A stretch of 64,000 bases of DNA from CANIZL01 sp043788645. GTDB taxonomy: Bacteria; Verrucomicrobiota; Verrucomicrobiia; Limisphaerales; UBA9464. This document shows positions 7,788 through 16,962 of this stretch, piece after piece. The position numbers were made by a program, and so were the translations under genes. The DNA lies in contig JAYVTS010000144.1 in assembly GCA_043788645.1 (NCBI GenBank), positions 1 to 64,000 of the forward strand, written 5' to 3'. The notes beneath the pieces were generated by a model. That model was not told the origin of the DNA. It saw nothing but the letters and a program-made list of their open reading frames with translations, and searched no databases. Within the stretch, counting starts at the first letter, position 1; every line of letters begins with the position of its first letter.

Positions 7788-8241
7788 GTGCGCTGGGTGC
7801 GCCAGGCCAATGTCCTCCTCCTCGCAGGCGATTTGAATGAAGCGATTAAAACCATCAGAATCGCTTTAAGGTTGGCACCCCAACACCCTAGACCTACTCC
7901 GATGCCTGGCGCAGGTGGGTTCGGCGGCGAAAGTGCCTCAGGCGGTGAGCTATTGGAAAATGCTCGCGCAGGCATCCTCGCTAACGCTGGAAGATCATCA
8001 CCAGTTTGTGAATGCGGCCTTGGAGTCCGGCCAGTTTCAGATCGCTGAGGAACAATTGCTCGCGCTTAGAAAACTAGATCCCGGGAACCGTGAAACTCGC
8101 GTCCAGATTCTGCGGAGCTTGGAGCTTCAGAATCGATTCGACGAGGCGATTCTGCTGGCCCGGGAATCGCTGGCCCTGGCCCCCGCCGAACCGCGGTCGC
8201 ACTTCAGCCTCGCCACCCTGTTGAGTCGAAGCGTGGAATAG
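7788..8241 (+). pseudogene. Frameshifted TPR-protein fragment
   Basis: Two overlapping frames join into one tetratricopeptide region. ANVLLLAGDLNEAIKTIRIA then LRLAPQ sits in the first frame. VSYWKMLAQASSLTLEDHHQ, FQIAEEQLLALRKLDPGNRE and FDEAILLARESLALAPAEPR sit in the second. The shift is near 7890. There is no plausible N-terminus, and the protein stops abruptly inside a repeat. It is a remnant of a larger TPR protein. Confidence 0.65.
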
Positions 8242-8254
8242 AATTCTGCATTTT

Positions 8255-8971
8255 ATGAAAAAAAGTTTTATTAGGATTGCTCTGCTGGCCGCCGCGACGA
8301 CGGCCCTGCGGGCAGATGTGCATTACTCATTCAATTTCGATTCGGTCGCCCCCGGCAGCCCGGCGAGTTTGTTTGATTCCGATCCCCTAAGCACCGCCTA
8401 CGCGGTCTTCGCGCCGGACGTGGATGGGTTTGGCTCGGACATTCCGGGAACGGATCGGTGGCGGCCCGACCCTTCTGCTCCACCGGTAACCGTGGACAAC
8501 CCCACTCCTTTCGGTAGTTCGACCACGTCGAATCCGAATGCATTGAACGCAAAATTTCAACCGGTGCTCCTGAGCTTGGCTGTACCTCTGAGCCACATCA
8601 GGTTTTCGATCCGACTTGATGGCGACCCCTTTGGCGATTCAGCGGCCCGGGTGCTCCTGCTGGAGTCGGGGCGGTATGGCCGCATCGTTTTACCGAACCC
8701 AGGCGTCCCTATCGTCTTGGAGTCTCGGGAGAAGGGCGCCGGTCCAGTGAGCGAAACGGCCGATCCGGCTTCCCGGGCGGTCGCTTTCCATTGTTTCCCA
8801 ACCGATCATGGGGCGATTTGCCGCAGAGTAGGGAAGGCGAGACTGGGAGAGTGGAGTTCAACAGACCATCGTGGTCAGTCTCCGATCCCAGTCCCGCCCT
8901 TCCATCGCCCCGACCGTTCTATCCGTACCCGCTTGAGGTTCGGCCTTGCAGCCTCATCCCTCGTAAGGTGA
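8255..8971 (+). pseudogene. Secreted protein, C-terminal part probably frameshifted
   Basis: The protein starts with a good signal peptide (MKKSFIRIALLAAATTALRA) and continues as a typical exported beta-rich protein for roughly 150 residues (YSFNFDSVAPGSPASLFDSD). From about 8740 on the sequence becomes Arg/Pro-rich and loses its character, as expected after a frameshift; the final 80 residues look random. The family is not recognised. It may have been a PEP-CTERM-type surface protein, since the N-terminal style is similar, but no sorting signal is left. Confidence 0.5.
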
Positions 8972-9189
8972 TTCGGTCGTGAATCGTCTAACTCGACCGA
9001 CGGGACTTTCACCCGCGAACACACCCACTTCACTGGCGCACACCGCAGTTGCCAGTTTTTGCCCCATAAAAGCTTTGCCTGTTGTAATCATATCCTGCCA
9101 GTTGCCACCAAAAATCAACAAACCAATAATAGCGAAAACGTGAATTACCGGCATGTACTGATCAGTAATCGCTTTTAACGCTCCACAAG

Positions 9190-9330
9190 AAATGAGCGGC
9201 GAGAAAAGCTGTTCCAGCAGGTAGCGGTTCTGCTTGAGCAACAGTCCAAAAAATTTCCGCACGTCCATGGCTCACGAGGTCCATCTCCAGTGCGCCGCCG
9301 ACGAACATTCGGGGGATTCATCATCGACGG
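9190..9330 (-). pseudogene. Remnant of a YcgL/RNA-repair-type nucleotidyltransferase
   Basis: Two frames combine to give VGGALEMDLVSH followed by VRKFFGLLLKQNRYLLEQLF and SPL. This resembles the strand and helix after the active site of the DNA polymerase beta-superfamily nucleotidyltransferases of PF10127. The catalytic G-S and D-x-D part is absent, a frameshift lies near 9270, and the C-terminus is replaced by unrelated sequence. The rest of 8972-9450 shows no intact gene. Confidence 0.45.
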
Positions 9331-9450
9331 CGGCACAGAGGCCGCGTCCACCTCCCGCAAGGCCTCGCAGATACGAGGGTCGCTCAATTCTACGACGCCA
9401 TTTTTGACCTCGCCTCGACACGGTTGAGTTCCCCCGGCAAGCTGTGACTT

Positions 9451-10293
9451 GTGAATTCCGCGCCCACCCCCGGTGCCCGCTTTCGCTTCGCTCTCGAACA
9501 AGAGCGCCCGCTGCAAATCGCCGGGGCCATCAACGCGTACGCCGCCCTGCTGGCTCAGCGGGTCGGTTTTCGCGCGCTCTATCTTTCCGGCGCCGGGGTC
9601 GCCAACCATTCGTACGGGATTCCCGACACCGGCGAGACCGGGTTGGCCGATGTGCGGGCGGATGTCGGGCGAATATCCGCTCGTGTAGCGCTGCCCCTTT
9701 TAGTCGATATCGACACCGGCTGGGGCAATCCAGCCCAGGCCGTCCGCGAGCTGGCCACGGCGGGTGCCGCCGCGGTTCATCTCGAAGATCAAGTTCCAAC
9801 CAAGCTCTGCGGCCATCTCCCGGGAAAACAGCTTGTTTCCGTGGACGAAATGGTCCAGCGCGTAAAAGCTGCCGTCGCTGGCAAACCGAATCGCGACTTC
9901 GTCGTCATGGCCCGCACCGATGCCGCCGCCAACGAGGGCGTGCCCGCCGCCATCGTCCGTGCCCAAGCCTACGTCGCTGCCGGGGCCGACATGATTTTCG
10001 CCGAGGCGCTCCACTCACTCGACGACTACCAGGAATTCACGGCGGCCGTGAAGGTTCCGGTCCTCGCTAACCTCACCGAGTTTGGCCAGACCCCTTATTT
10101 CACGCTCGAGGAACTCCGCGCCGCCAGGATTGCCATGGTGCTCTATCCGCTCTCCGCCTCGCGCGCCGCCGCCGCCGCGTCGCTCGAAGTTTACCACGCC
10201 ATTCGCCGGGACGGCACCCAGAAGTCCGTTGTCCCCAAAATGCAAACCCGCGCCGAACTCTACGATATCCTCGGCTACCCACAGAAAACTTAG
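9451..10293 (+). CDS. prpB: Methylisocitrate lyase
   Basis: A 280-residue cytoplasmic lyase that splits 2-methylisocitrate into pyruvate and succinate, the last step of the methylcitrate cycle for propionyl-CoA. It has the PEP-mutase/isocitrate-lyase barrel. Metal-binding DIDTGWGN sits at about residues 88-95, the active-site loop reads KLCGHLPGKQLV, and VMARTDA follows. The lyase signature is normally K-K/R-CGH; the leucine in KLCGH is unusual. The GTG start at 9451 gives the usual N-terminus (PGARFRFALEQERPLQIAGA). prpC and prpD follow on the same strand and complete the pathway. Confidence 0.92.
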   Translation: MNSAPTPGARFRFALEQERPLQIAGAINAYAALLAQRVGFRALYLSGAGVANHSYGIPDTGETGLADVRADVGRISARVALPLLVDIDTGWGNPAQAVRELATAGAAAVHLEDQVPTKLCGHLPGKQLVSVDEMVQRVKAAVAGKPNRDFVVMARTDAAANEGVPAAIVRAQAYVAAGADMIFAEALHSLDDYQEFTAAVKVPVLANLTEFGQTPYFTLEELRAARIAMVLYPLSASRAAAAASLEVYHAIRRDGTQKSVVPKMQTRAELYDILGYPQKT

Positions 10294-10403
10294 CCGCCAC
10301 TCCAGACTTCTGAGAGTTTGATCGCGAATGACCGCTGAAGATGGACGATGCCTGAAACCGGTTTGAGCCCATCACCATGATCGGTGGCCAAAGAAAAAAT
10401 CCG

Positions 10404-11564
10404 ATGAACCCTGTTCCCAAAAAATCCGTGGCCCTCTCGGGCGTCCTTGCGGGCCAAACCGCCATCTGCACGGTCGGTCACTCGGGCAACGATCTGCATT
10501 ACCGTGGCTACGACATCACCGAACTCGCCGACAGGGCAACCTTCGAGGAAGTCGCCTACCTGCTCATCCACGAGCACCTGCCCTCGGGAGCCGAACTCGC
10601 GGATTACCACCGTCGCCTACAATTGCTTCGCGGGCTGCCCGCGCCGCTGCGCGGGGTGCTGGAACAGATTCCCGCGGACGCGCATCCGATGGATGTCCTG
10701 CGAACGGGATGCTCCATGCTGGGCACCCTCGAGCCTGAAAATCTACCCGCCTCCGGACCCAACGCCAACAGCGTGCCGGGAGCCCGCCGCCTCGGCGACC
10801 GGCTCCTCGCCTGCTTTCCCTCAATGCTGCTGTACTGGTATCATTACTCAAACGGGAAGCGGCGCATCGAGGTTGAGACGGCCGCGCCGTCCCTCGCGGC
10901 GCATTTCCTGGAGCTCCTGCACCAGCGCCTGCCCTCGGAGGCACAAGTTCATGCGCTCGATCAATCGTTCATTCTCTACGCGGAGCACGAGTTCAACGCC
11001 TCCACCTTCACCTGCCGCGTCATTGCCGGGACCGGTGCCGATTTCTACTCCGCCGTTACCGGTGGCATTGGCGCTCTGCGGGGCCCGAAACACGGCGGAG
11101 CCAACGAGGTCGCCCTGGAGATTGCCCTGCGGTACGCGTCACCTGACGAAGCCGAGACCGACCTGCGCGCCCGCCTCGCCCGCAAGGAAATCGTCATCGG
11201 CTTCGGCCACCCGGTTTATACCATTGCCGACCCGCGCAGCCCGATCATCAAAGAAAACGCGCGGAAACTCTGCGCCGACGGCGGCAACCCCAACCTCTTT
11301 GCCGTCTGCGAGCGGATTGAGCAGGTCCTGTGGGAACAGAAGAAACTGTTCCCCAATCTGGATTGGTATAGCGCGCCCGCCTATCACCAGCTCGGGGTGC
11401 CGGTGAAAATCTTCACGCCGCTATTCGTGTTTGCCCGGATTGCGGGCTGGACCGCCCACCTCATCGAACAGCGGCTCGATAACAAAATCATTCGCCCAGG
11501 CGCCCAATACATCGGTCCGGCCAACCGTCCCGTCCCGCCCCTCAACCAACGCGCTCCGGCCTGA
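10404..11564 (+). CDS. prpC: 2-methylcitrate synthase / citrate synthase
   Basis: A 386-residue citrate-synthase-family enzyme that should join propionyl-CoA and oxaloacetate into 2-methylcitrate. Family motifs include AICTVGHSGNDLHYRGYDI at the N-terminus, the active-site HEFNASTFTCR and GPKHGGANE histidines, and GFGHPVY. The short citrate-synthase length without an N-terminal extension fits the PrpC/type II-like small form. The ATG at 10404 was preferred to the one at 10377 because family members start close to this point. The stop overlaps the prpD start (TGATG). Position between prpB and prpD supports the methylcitrate role over the TCA-cycle one. Confidence 0.92.
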   Translation: MNPVPKKSVALSGVLAGQTAICTVGHSGNDLHYRGYDITELADRATFEEVAYLLIHEHLPSGAELADYHRRLQLLRGLPAPLRGVLEQIPADAHPMDVLRTGCSMLGTLEPENLPASGPNANSVPGARRLGDRLLACFPSMLLYWYHYSNGKRRIEVETAAPSLAAHFLELLHQRLPSEAQVHALDQSFILYAEHEFNASTFTCRVIAGTGADFYSAVTGGIGALRGPKHGGANEVALEIALRYASPDEAETDLRARLARKEIVIGFGHPVYTIADPRSPIIKENARKLCADGGNPNLFAVCERIEQVLWEQKKLFPNLDWYSAPAYHQLGVPVKIFTPLFVFARIAGWTAHLIEQRLDNKIIRPGAQYIGPANRPVPPLNQRAPA

Positions 11565-13057
11565 TGTCCGCGCCCATTTCCAACGTTCGCCCGGCACCGG
11601 ACCGGCTCCTTGTCGAGCTCGCCGATTACGCGTTGAACGCGTCCATCACCAGCGACGAGGCGCTTGATACCGCGGCCCACTGTCTGCTCGATACGTTGGG
11701 CTGCGGCATCATGGCGCTGCAATACCCGGCGTGTACGAAGCTCCTGGGTCCGATCGTACCCGGGCTCACCATGACCTTCGGCGCGCGCGTGCCCGGGACC
11801 CGCTTTGAACTCGATCCCGTTTGCGCGGCCTTCAACCTCGGCACGATGATCCGTTGGCTCGACTTCAACGACACTTGGCTCGCCTCGGAGTGGGGCCATC
11901 CCTCCGATAACCTCGGCGCCATCCTCGCCACCGCCGACTGGCTTTCCCGCCACCACGCCGCCCACGTCACCCCTTCCGCTTTTCAAACACTACTCGTCCC
12001 ACGTTCCTCACCGCTCACCCTCCGTGACGTGCTCGTCGCCATGGTGAAGGCGCACGAGATCCAGGGCGTGCTCGCCCTCGAAAACTCCTTCAACCGCGTC
12101 GGGCTGGACCACGTCTTACTGGTGCGGGTGGCGTCCACCGCCGTAGTCACCGCCCTGCTCGGTGGCACCCACGAACACATGACCAACGCCATCTCCCACG
12201 CCTGGCTCGATGGATCTGCGCTCCGAACGTATCGGCACGCCCCCAATACTGGCTCGCGCAAATCCTGGGCTGCTGGCGACGCCACCAGCCGCGCCGTCCG
12301 CCTCGCGTTGATCGCCATGACCGGCGAAATAGGCTACCCTTCCGCGCTCACCGCCCAGACCTGGGGCTTCCAGGACGTCTCCTTTAAGAGCCTCCCCGTC
12401 CGACTCGCCCGCCCTTTGGGCAGTTATGTGATGGAACACGTCCTTTTCAAACTCGCCTTTCCCGCCGAGTTCCATGCCCAGACGGCCGTCGAATGCGCCG
12501 TTCAGCTTCATCCGTTCGTGAAAAACCGACTGCGCGAAATCGAGCGCATTGAGCTCACCACTCACGAGTCCGCGCTCCGAATCATTAATAAAACCGGCCC
12601 GCTGTACAATCCCGCCGACCGCGACCACTGTCTCCAATACATGACCGCGATCGGTCTTATCTTCGGCACTCTCACCGCGCAACATTACGAGGACCCAGTG
12701 GCCGCTGACCCGCGCATCGACGCCCTGCGTGCCCGCATGGTTGTCGCCGAGAATCCGCAATATTCCCAAGATTATCTCGATCCCGCCCGACGCTCCATCG
12801 CGAACGCCGTGCAGATCTTTTTTAAGGACGGCTCCAAAACCGAAAAAATCGCGATCGAATACCCCCTCGGTCACCCGCGGCGCCGGACGGAAGGCCTCCC
12901 GATACTCCAGCAAAAAGCCGCCGGCGCTTTCGCCGCCCACTACGGCCTCGACCAATCGGCCCGACTCCTGTCACTCTTCGCCGACCGCACGGCCCTCGAA
13001 GCGATGCCGGTGCATGAGTTCATGTCGCACTTCGACCCCGCTTCCTCGATCCGATGA
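11564..13057 (+). CDS. prpD: 2-methylcitrate dehydratase, MmgE/PrpD family
   Basis: A 497-residue cytoplasmic dehydratase converting 2-methylcitrate to 2-methyl-cis-aconitate. The MmgE/PrpD fold is recognisable from the N-terminal helical domain (LLVELADYALNASITSDEAL, LLDTLGCGIMAL), the conserved WLDFNDTWLASEWGHPSDNL region and the later FPAEFHAQTAVECAV segment. The length is typical. The start overlaps the prpC stop by one base, so translation is probably coupled. No prpR regulator or acnD is seen, so the isomerisation to methylisocitrate is presumably done by an aconitase encoded elsewhere. Confidence 0.92.
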   Translation: MSAPISNVRPAPDRLLVELADYALNASITSDEALDTAAHCLLDTLGCGIMALQYPACTKLLGPIVPGLTMTFGARVPGTRFELDPVCAAFNLGTMIRWLDFNDTWLASEWGHPSDNLGAILATADWLSRHHAAHVTPSAFQTLLVPRSSPLTLRDVLVAMVKAHEIQGVLALENSFNRVGLDHVLLVRVASTAVVTALLGGTHEHMTNAISHAWLDGSALRTYRHAPNTGSRKSWAAGDATSRAVRLALIAMTGEIGYPSALTAQTWGFQDVSFKSLPVRLARPLGSYVMEHVLFKLAFPAEFHAQTAVECAVQLHPFVKNRLREIERIELTTHESALRIINKTGPLYNPADRDHCLQYMTAIGLIFGTLTAQHYEDPVAADPRIDALRARMVVAENPQYSQDYLDPARRSIANAVQIFFKDGSKTEKIAIEYPLGHPRRRTEGLPILQQKAAGAFAAHYGLDQSARLLSLFADRTALEAMPVHEFMSHFDPASSIR

Positions 13058-13230
13058 ATGGCAGCCAGGACGAGTATTGATTTCTGTCTTAGTTGCCGTA
13101 TCGCTCGACGACAATTTTCAAGGCTGCTATCAACAAGGGACAGGAAAGTTAAATAATATAGAATATTGGTGTCCTGCCCATGAACCTCTCCCCCCAAGAG
13201 AGGGAACCGGACGACGACGGGCGACCGGTG

Positions 13231-13405
13231 TTAATACGACCCGCTGAAATAATTAGACCTTGCTGCGGTTGATCCCGTCAAAAGCACGGGACACAACTGC
13301 GGTCCCTAAGCGGAAGTATTGAACCGCGGATGCACACGGATGCACACGGATGGGGAGCGTTTGGGGGTTTTCTTATCCGCGTTCATCGGCGTTCATCCGC
13401 GGTTC
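13231..13405. repeat. Intergenic repeat, copy 1 of 2
   Basis: About 175 bp almost identical to 13456-13632. It opens with the conserved CCCGCTGAAAT-like start and GGTTGATCCCGTCAAAAGCA, then carries a long palindrome in which GAACCGCGGATGCACACGGAT pairs imperfectly with ATCCGCGTTCATCGGCGTTC plus ATCCGCGGTTC. The palindromic part is the 'encoded' MNADERG-type element often seen between verrucomicrobial genes. It lies between prpD and the DUF2339 gene. 13058-13230 shows no gene. Confidence 0.8.
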
Positions 13406-13455
13406 TCTTCGAGTGCAGGGAGAGTAGGAAATCGGTGTGCAACGGATAGGCTGCG

Positions 13456-13632
13456 TTAAGACAACCCGCTGAAATAGGTGGACGTTTCTGCGGTTGATCC
13501 CGTCAAAAGCACGGGACACAACCGCGGTCCGTAAGCGGAAGTATTGAACCGCGGATGCACACGGATGCACATGGATGGGGAGAGTTTTTTTGGGGTTCTT
13601 ATCCGCGTTCATCGGCGTTCATCCGCGGTTCC
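13456..13632. repeat. Intergenic repeat, copy 2 of 2
   Basis: Direct repeat of 13231-13405 at a period of 225 bp, with scattered substitutions and a few inserted bases in the poly-T/G loop between the palindrome arms. The copies are separated by about 50 bp of unrelated sequence. A shorter piece of the same core recurs in reverse orientation at 248-278. Confidence 0.8.
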
Positions 13633-13860
13633 ATTTTAGCTTCAGAAAGACTCGCTCCGAGAGAACATCGGGTGAACCGATGTTGAATTGTTGAATTTTC
13701 GATTCCCGCTTAGCACGGATATCTGATACTCTTTGGTCCAGAGACGTAGCGAGTCGTAGCAGAAAGAGTATGAACTATCCGGGCTAGGGCCTCCTCCAGA
13801 CTACAAAGGACTGTGCTAAGAGCGAAATTGGGCAGCCCTCAATAGAAACCGATCAAAACG
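13633..13860. other. Noncoding leader region of the DUF2339 gene
   Basis: No gene is seen. CTTAGCAC near 13709 and GTGCTAAG near 13812 are inverted, as are ATACTCTTT and AAAGAGTAT inside them, so the region can fold into a long imperfect stem. It includes a 17-bp sequence, CTATCCGGGCTAGGGCC at 13775-13791, that recurs exactly at 35232-35248. Confidence 0.4.
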
Positions 13861-16800
13861 ATGAACTTCATTCCCTTCTTCATACTGGTGGGCGCCGTCG
13901 TCTGGTTGGCGTGGCGCAGTCGCACCGACCGCCTCGCTCTCGCCCAACTCCTCAATCAGGTCCGTCACCTCGAAAATCGGCAGAACCAGGTTGAACGGGT
14001 CTCAACCGAAACTCCGGCGACCACCGCCGTAATGTTATCCCCCAAGGTTTCGTCGGAGATTGAGCCCCTCTCCCCGCAGTTATCGTCGTTGCCTCCGGCC
14101 TCACTTTTACCCATCCCGACCTCGATTCCTTCATCCGCGTCGCCCCGGGCAAGCACCTTTACCCGTCCGCCCCCAATTCCGATTCAAATTCCAATCGTGG
14201 CATCGCTTTCAGCCGCGCCTGCTAGCGCGCCCGGGTCGGTGGTTGCACCGACCGATGCCGCAGGCGCCCCTCGCCCGGCCATCGGTCGCGCCAACCCTAA
14301 AACCACCTTTGATTGGGAGCAGTTTGTCGGCGTAAAACTCTTTGCCTGGCTTGGCGGTCTCGCACTGTTCTTTGCCGCAGCGCTGGGACTCAAATACTCC
14401 TTCGAACATTCCCTGGTCCCACCCGAGGTCCGAGCGGCCGGCGGATTTCTCCTCGGCGCAGGCTTGGTGGCGGGCGGTCTCTTCCTCCGCCAACGCCGCG
14501 ACTCAGTCACCTCCCAGACCCTCGTTGCTTCCGGAGTCGTGATCCTTTACGCCGTCACCTTCGCTTGCCGTGCGTTCTATCATTTCCCGTTTTTTGGGGT
14601 GATTCCGAGCTTTCTATTGATGGTATTGATCACCTCCACCGCCTTTTTGCTCGCGGTTCGCCTGGACGCCCCGGTCGTCGCTATCCTGGGAATGTTGGGC
14701 GGATTCTTAACCCCGGTTCTACTCTCAACCGGGGAAGACAACCCGCTCGGACTTTTTGGCTATGTTGGGCTGTTAGATCTCGGTTTGATCGCCGTGGCCC
14801 GCCGGAAACGTTGGGATTACCTTACACTCCTGGCGGCCATCGGTACGCTGGCGATGCAAGTGGGGTGGGTGGGAAAATTCTTCGCGCCCGAAAAGATCTT
14901 CATCGCTCAAGGCGTTTTCCTCGGATTCCCCCTCCTCTATCTCGGAGCGTTCGTTTGGGCTTGGCGTCGTCAGTGGGTGAACAACTACCTCACCGCGTCG
15001 GCGGCCCTCCTCCCGTTCGCTGCCCTCGCCCTGAGCTTTCAGTTTGTGCTGGGGCAGGCCCTCGGACCTTTGCCCGGCCGTACGTTTCCCATCGCTTTCG
15101 GAGCCGACCTCATCTTACTGGCGCTGGTCGCGCTCCAGCCCCGGCTGCGAGCACTCGAATCGGTCGGGAGCGGAGTCCTGTTTCTGCTGCTCAGCGCCTG
15201 GACGATGACCCGCCTGCAAGGACCGGTGATTTATTGGGCGCTCGGGCTCTATCTCGCATTCGCGGTGCTGCATACGGTGTTTCCCGTCATCCTGCGAACC
15301 CTTCGACCGGAAGCAGAACCGCCGCGGGGTGCTTGGAACCAATTCATTCCGGCCGTCGCGCTCCTGCTTGCGCTCCTGCCGATTGCGCTGGAACTGACGG
15401 TGACGTGGTTGTTCTGGCTGGTGGTGCTCGCGGTCGATGCCTTAGCCGTCGCGCTCGCTCTAGTCACCGGCGCGTTTCTCGGATTGATCGCGGTGATCGT
15501 CCTGACGGTGCTGGTGACCGCCGTGTGGTTGGTGCATTCGACGGCCCAAGCGGTAGACCTTTCTGAGAGCATTGTCGTGATTGGCGGGTTCGCGCTTTTC
15601 TTTTTTGGCGCCGGGGCTTTCCTATGGCGTCAAGGACTTACCCTCCCGCAAAACACCAATACCTGGCCCGCGCGCGTCGGACGCTGGCCAGCTCCGCAAC
15701 TCCCCTTCGATCCCCGCCCCGTGGTGCTCGCACTCTCCGCCGACTTACCGTTTCTGCTGCTGGTAATGGTTATCGCCCAATTTAAGCCCGCGAATCCCAA
15801 TAGTGTCTTTGGCCTCGCCGTCCTTCTGGTGGTGCTGCTGCTCGGACTCACTCGGTTTACCCGCCATGGAGCCCCGGCCGCGGCGGCGCTCGCGGGGGTT
15901 TGGCTGGTGCAAGCAGCGTGGTTCGCGACGTCATTCAACCCCGAACGTGCCGCGCTCCCTTTGCTCTGGGCTGTCGGCTTTTATGCACTTCTCTCGATCT
16001 TTCCCTTCCTCTTCCATCGTACGTGGGTGGATCGGCCGTTGCCTTGGGCGGTGGCGGCACTGGCGGGTCCTGCTCAATTCTGGCTCGTCTATTCGATGGT
16101 CAAACAGGCCTATCCCAACCCAGCTCTGGGCCTGCTCCCGGCGGCGTTCGCCCTGCCTGCGCTGGCGGCAGTCGCCTTCCTGGTGCGAACGCTCCCGGCG
16201 GACGCGCCGCGGCGCCTAACCCTGTTGGCTTGGTTTGGGGGCGTAGCGTTGTTCTTCATCACGCTGGTATTTCCGATCCAATTCGACAAGCAATGGATCA
16301 CGGTGGCGTGGGCACTCGAAGGTGCGGCGCTCTGCTGGCTGTTTCACCGCGTGCCCCATCCAGGACTCCCCGGTACCGGTGTGGCCCTGCTCTTGATTGC
16401 GTTTGCACGCCTGGCCTTGAACCCAGCCGTCCTCGAGTATCATCCGCGCACCGAGACACCGATCCTCAATTGGTATCTTTACGCCTACGGAATCACGGTG
16501 GTAGCGCTTTTCGTCGGCGCCTACTTGCTCGCGCCCCCGCGGAACCTCGTCCTCCGCACGAACGTCCCTCCCCTTCTCCAAAGCCTCGGGACCGGACTGC
16601 TTTTTCTGCTGCTAAACGTTGAAATTGCTGACTATTTCGCCACCGGCCAAACGCTTACGTTTGAATTTGAAGGCAGTTTCGGCCGGGATATGACTTATAC
16701 GATCGGGTGGGCCTTGTTCGCCTTTGGCCTCCTCCTGGTGGGCATCCGCCGTCGCGCTCCCGTAGTCCGTTATTCGGCCATGGGCCTACTAAGTGTTGCC

Positions 16801-16962
16801 TTGCTGAAACTGTTCCTCCACGACCTCGCGCAGCTCAGTCAGTTATACCGCGTCGGTGCCTTCGCGGCGGTGGCCGTGATCGCAATGATTGCCTCGTTCC
16901 TTTATCAACGATTTCTGACCAGCGACGCCGCTACCTCGGCCGAAGAACCACCACGCCCATGA
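13861..16962 (+). CDS. Large DUF2339 polytopic membrane protein
   Basis: A 1033-residue inner-membrane protein. It opens with one membrane helix and a short coiled segment (LLNQVRHLENRQNQVE), then a Pro/Ser-rich linker to about residue 140. The DUF2339 landmark FDWEQFVGVKLFAWLGGLAL leads into 25-30 hydrophobic helices. The first helices carry the family-typical LGAGLVAGGLFLRQRR, and the end carries LLLVGIRRRAPVVRYSAMGL and LLKLFLHDLAQLSQLYR. The function is unknown; the family is usually encoded next to DUF3999, as here, and may act in envelope physiology. The stop overlaps the DUF3999 start (ATGA). Confidence 0.9.
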   Translation: MNFIPFFILVGAVVWLAWRSRTDRLALAQLLNQVRHLENRQNQVERVSTETPATTAVMLSPKVSSEIEPLSPQLSSLPPASLLPIPTSIPSSASPRASTFTRPPPIPIQIPIVASLSAAPASAPGSVVAPTDAAGAPRPAIGRANPKTTFDWEQFVGVKLFAWLGGLALFFAAALGLKYSFEHSLVPPEVRAAGGFLLGAGLVAGGLFLRQRRDSVTSQTLVASGVVILYAVTFACRAFYHFPFFGVIPSFLLMVLITSTAFLLAVRLDAPVVAILGMLGGFLTPVLLSTGEDNPLGLFGYVGLLDLGLIAVARRKRWDYLTLLAAIGTLAMQVGWVGKFFAPEKIFIAQGVFLGFPLLYLGAFVWAWRRQWVNNYLTASAALLPFAALALSFQFVLGQALGPLPGRTFPIAFGADLILLALVALQPRLRALESVGSGVLFLLLSAWTMTRLQGPVIYWALGLYLAFAVLHTVFPVILRTLRPEAEPPRGAWNQFIPAVALLLALLPIALELTVTWLFWLVVLAVDALAVALALVTGAFLGLIAVIVLTVLVTAVWLVHSTAQAVDLSESIVVIGGFALFFFGAGAFLWRQGLTLPQNTNTWPARVGRWPAPQLPFDPRPVVLALSADLPFLLLVMVIAQFKPANPNSVFGLAVLLVVLLLGLTRFTRHGAPAAAALAGVWLVQAAWFATSFNPERAALPLLWAVGFYALLSIFPFLFHRTWVDRPLPWAVAALAGPAQFWLVYSMVKQAYPNPALGLLPAAFALPALAAVAFLVRTLPADAPRRLTLLAWFGGVALFFITLVFPIQFDKQWITVAWALEGAALCWLFHRVPHPGLPGTGVALLLIAFARLALNPAVLEYHPRTETPILNWYLYAYGITVVALFVGAYLLAPPRNLVLRTNVPPLLQSLGTGLLFLLLNVEIADYFATGQTLTFEFEGSFGRDMTYTIGWALFAFGLLLVGIRRRAPVVRYSAMGLLSVALLKLFLHDLAQLSQLYRVGAFAAVAVIAMIASFLYQRFLTSDAATSAEEPPRP

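Noticed and set aside
10447..11406. 319-residue frame overlapping prpC
   Set aside because: Ser/Arg/Pro-rich shadow of prpC.
12116..12955. 279-residue minus frame opposite prpD
   Set aside because: Shadow frame with unnatural composition; prpD is complete.
13231..13632. Repeat pair as a CRISPR or IS
   Set aside because: Only two long copies, no spacers and no transposase; better described as an intergenic palindromic repeat.
14313..15566. 417-residue plus-strand frame inside DUF2339
   Set aside because: Arg/Pro-rich shadow frame of the DUF2339 gene with no domain or start signal.
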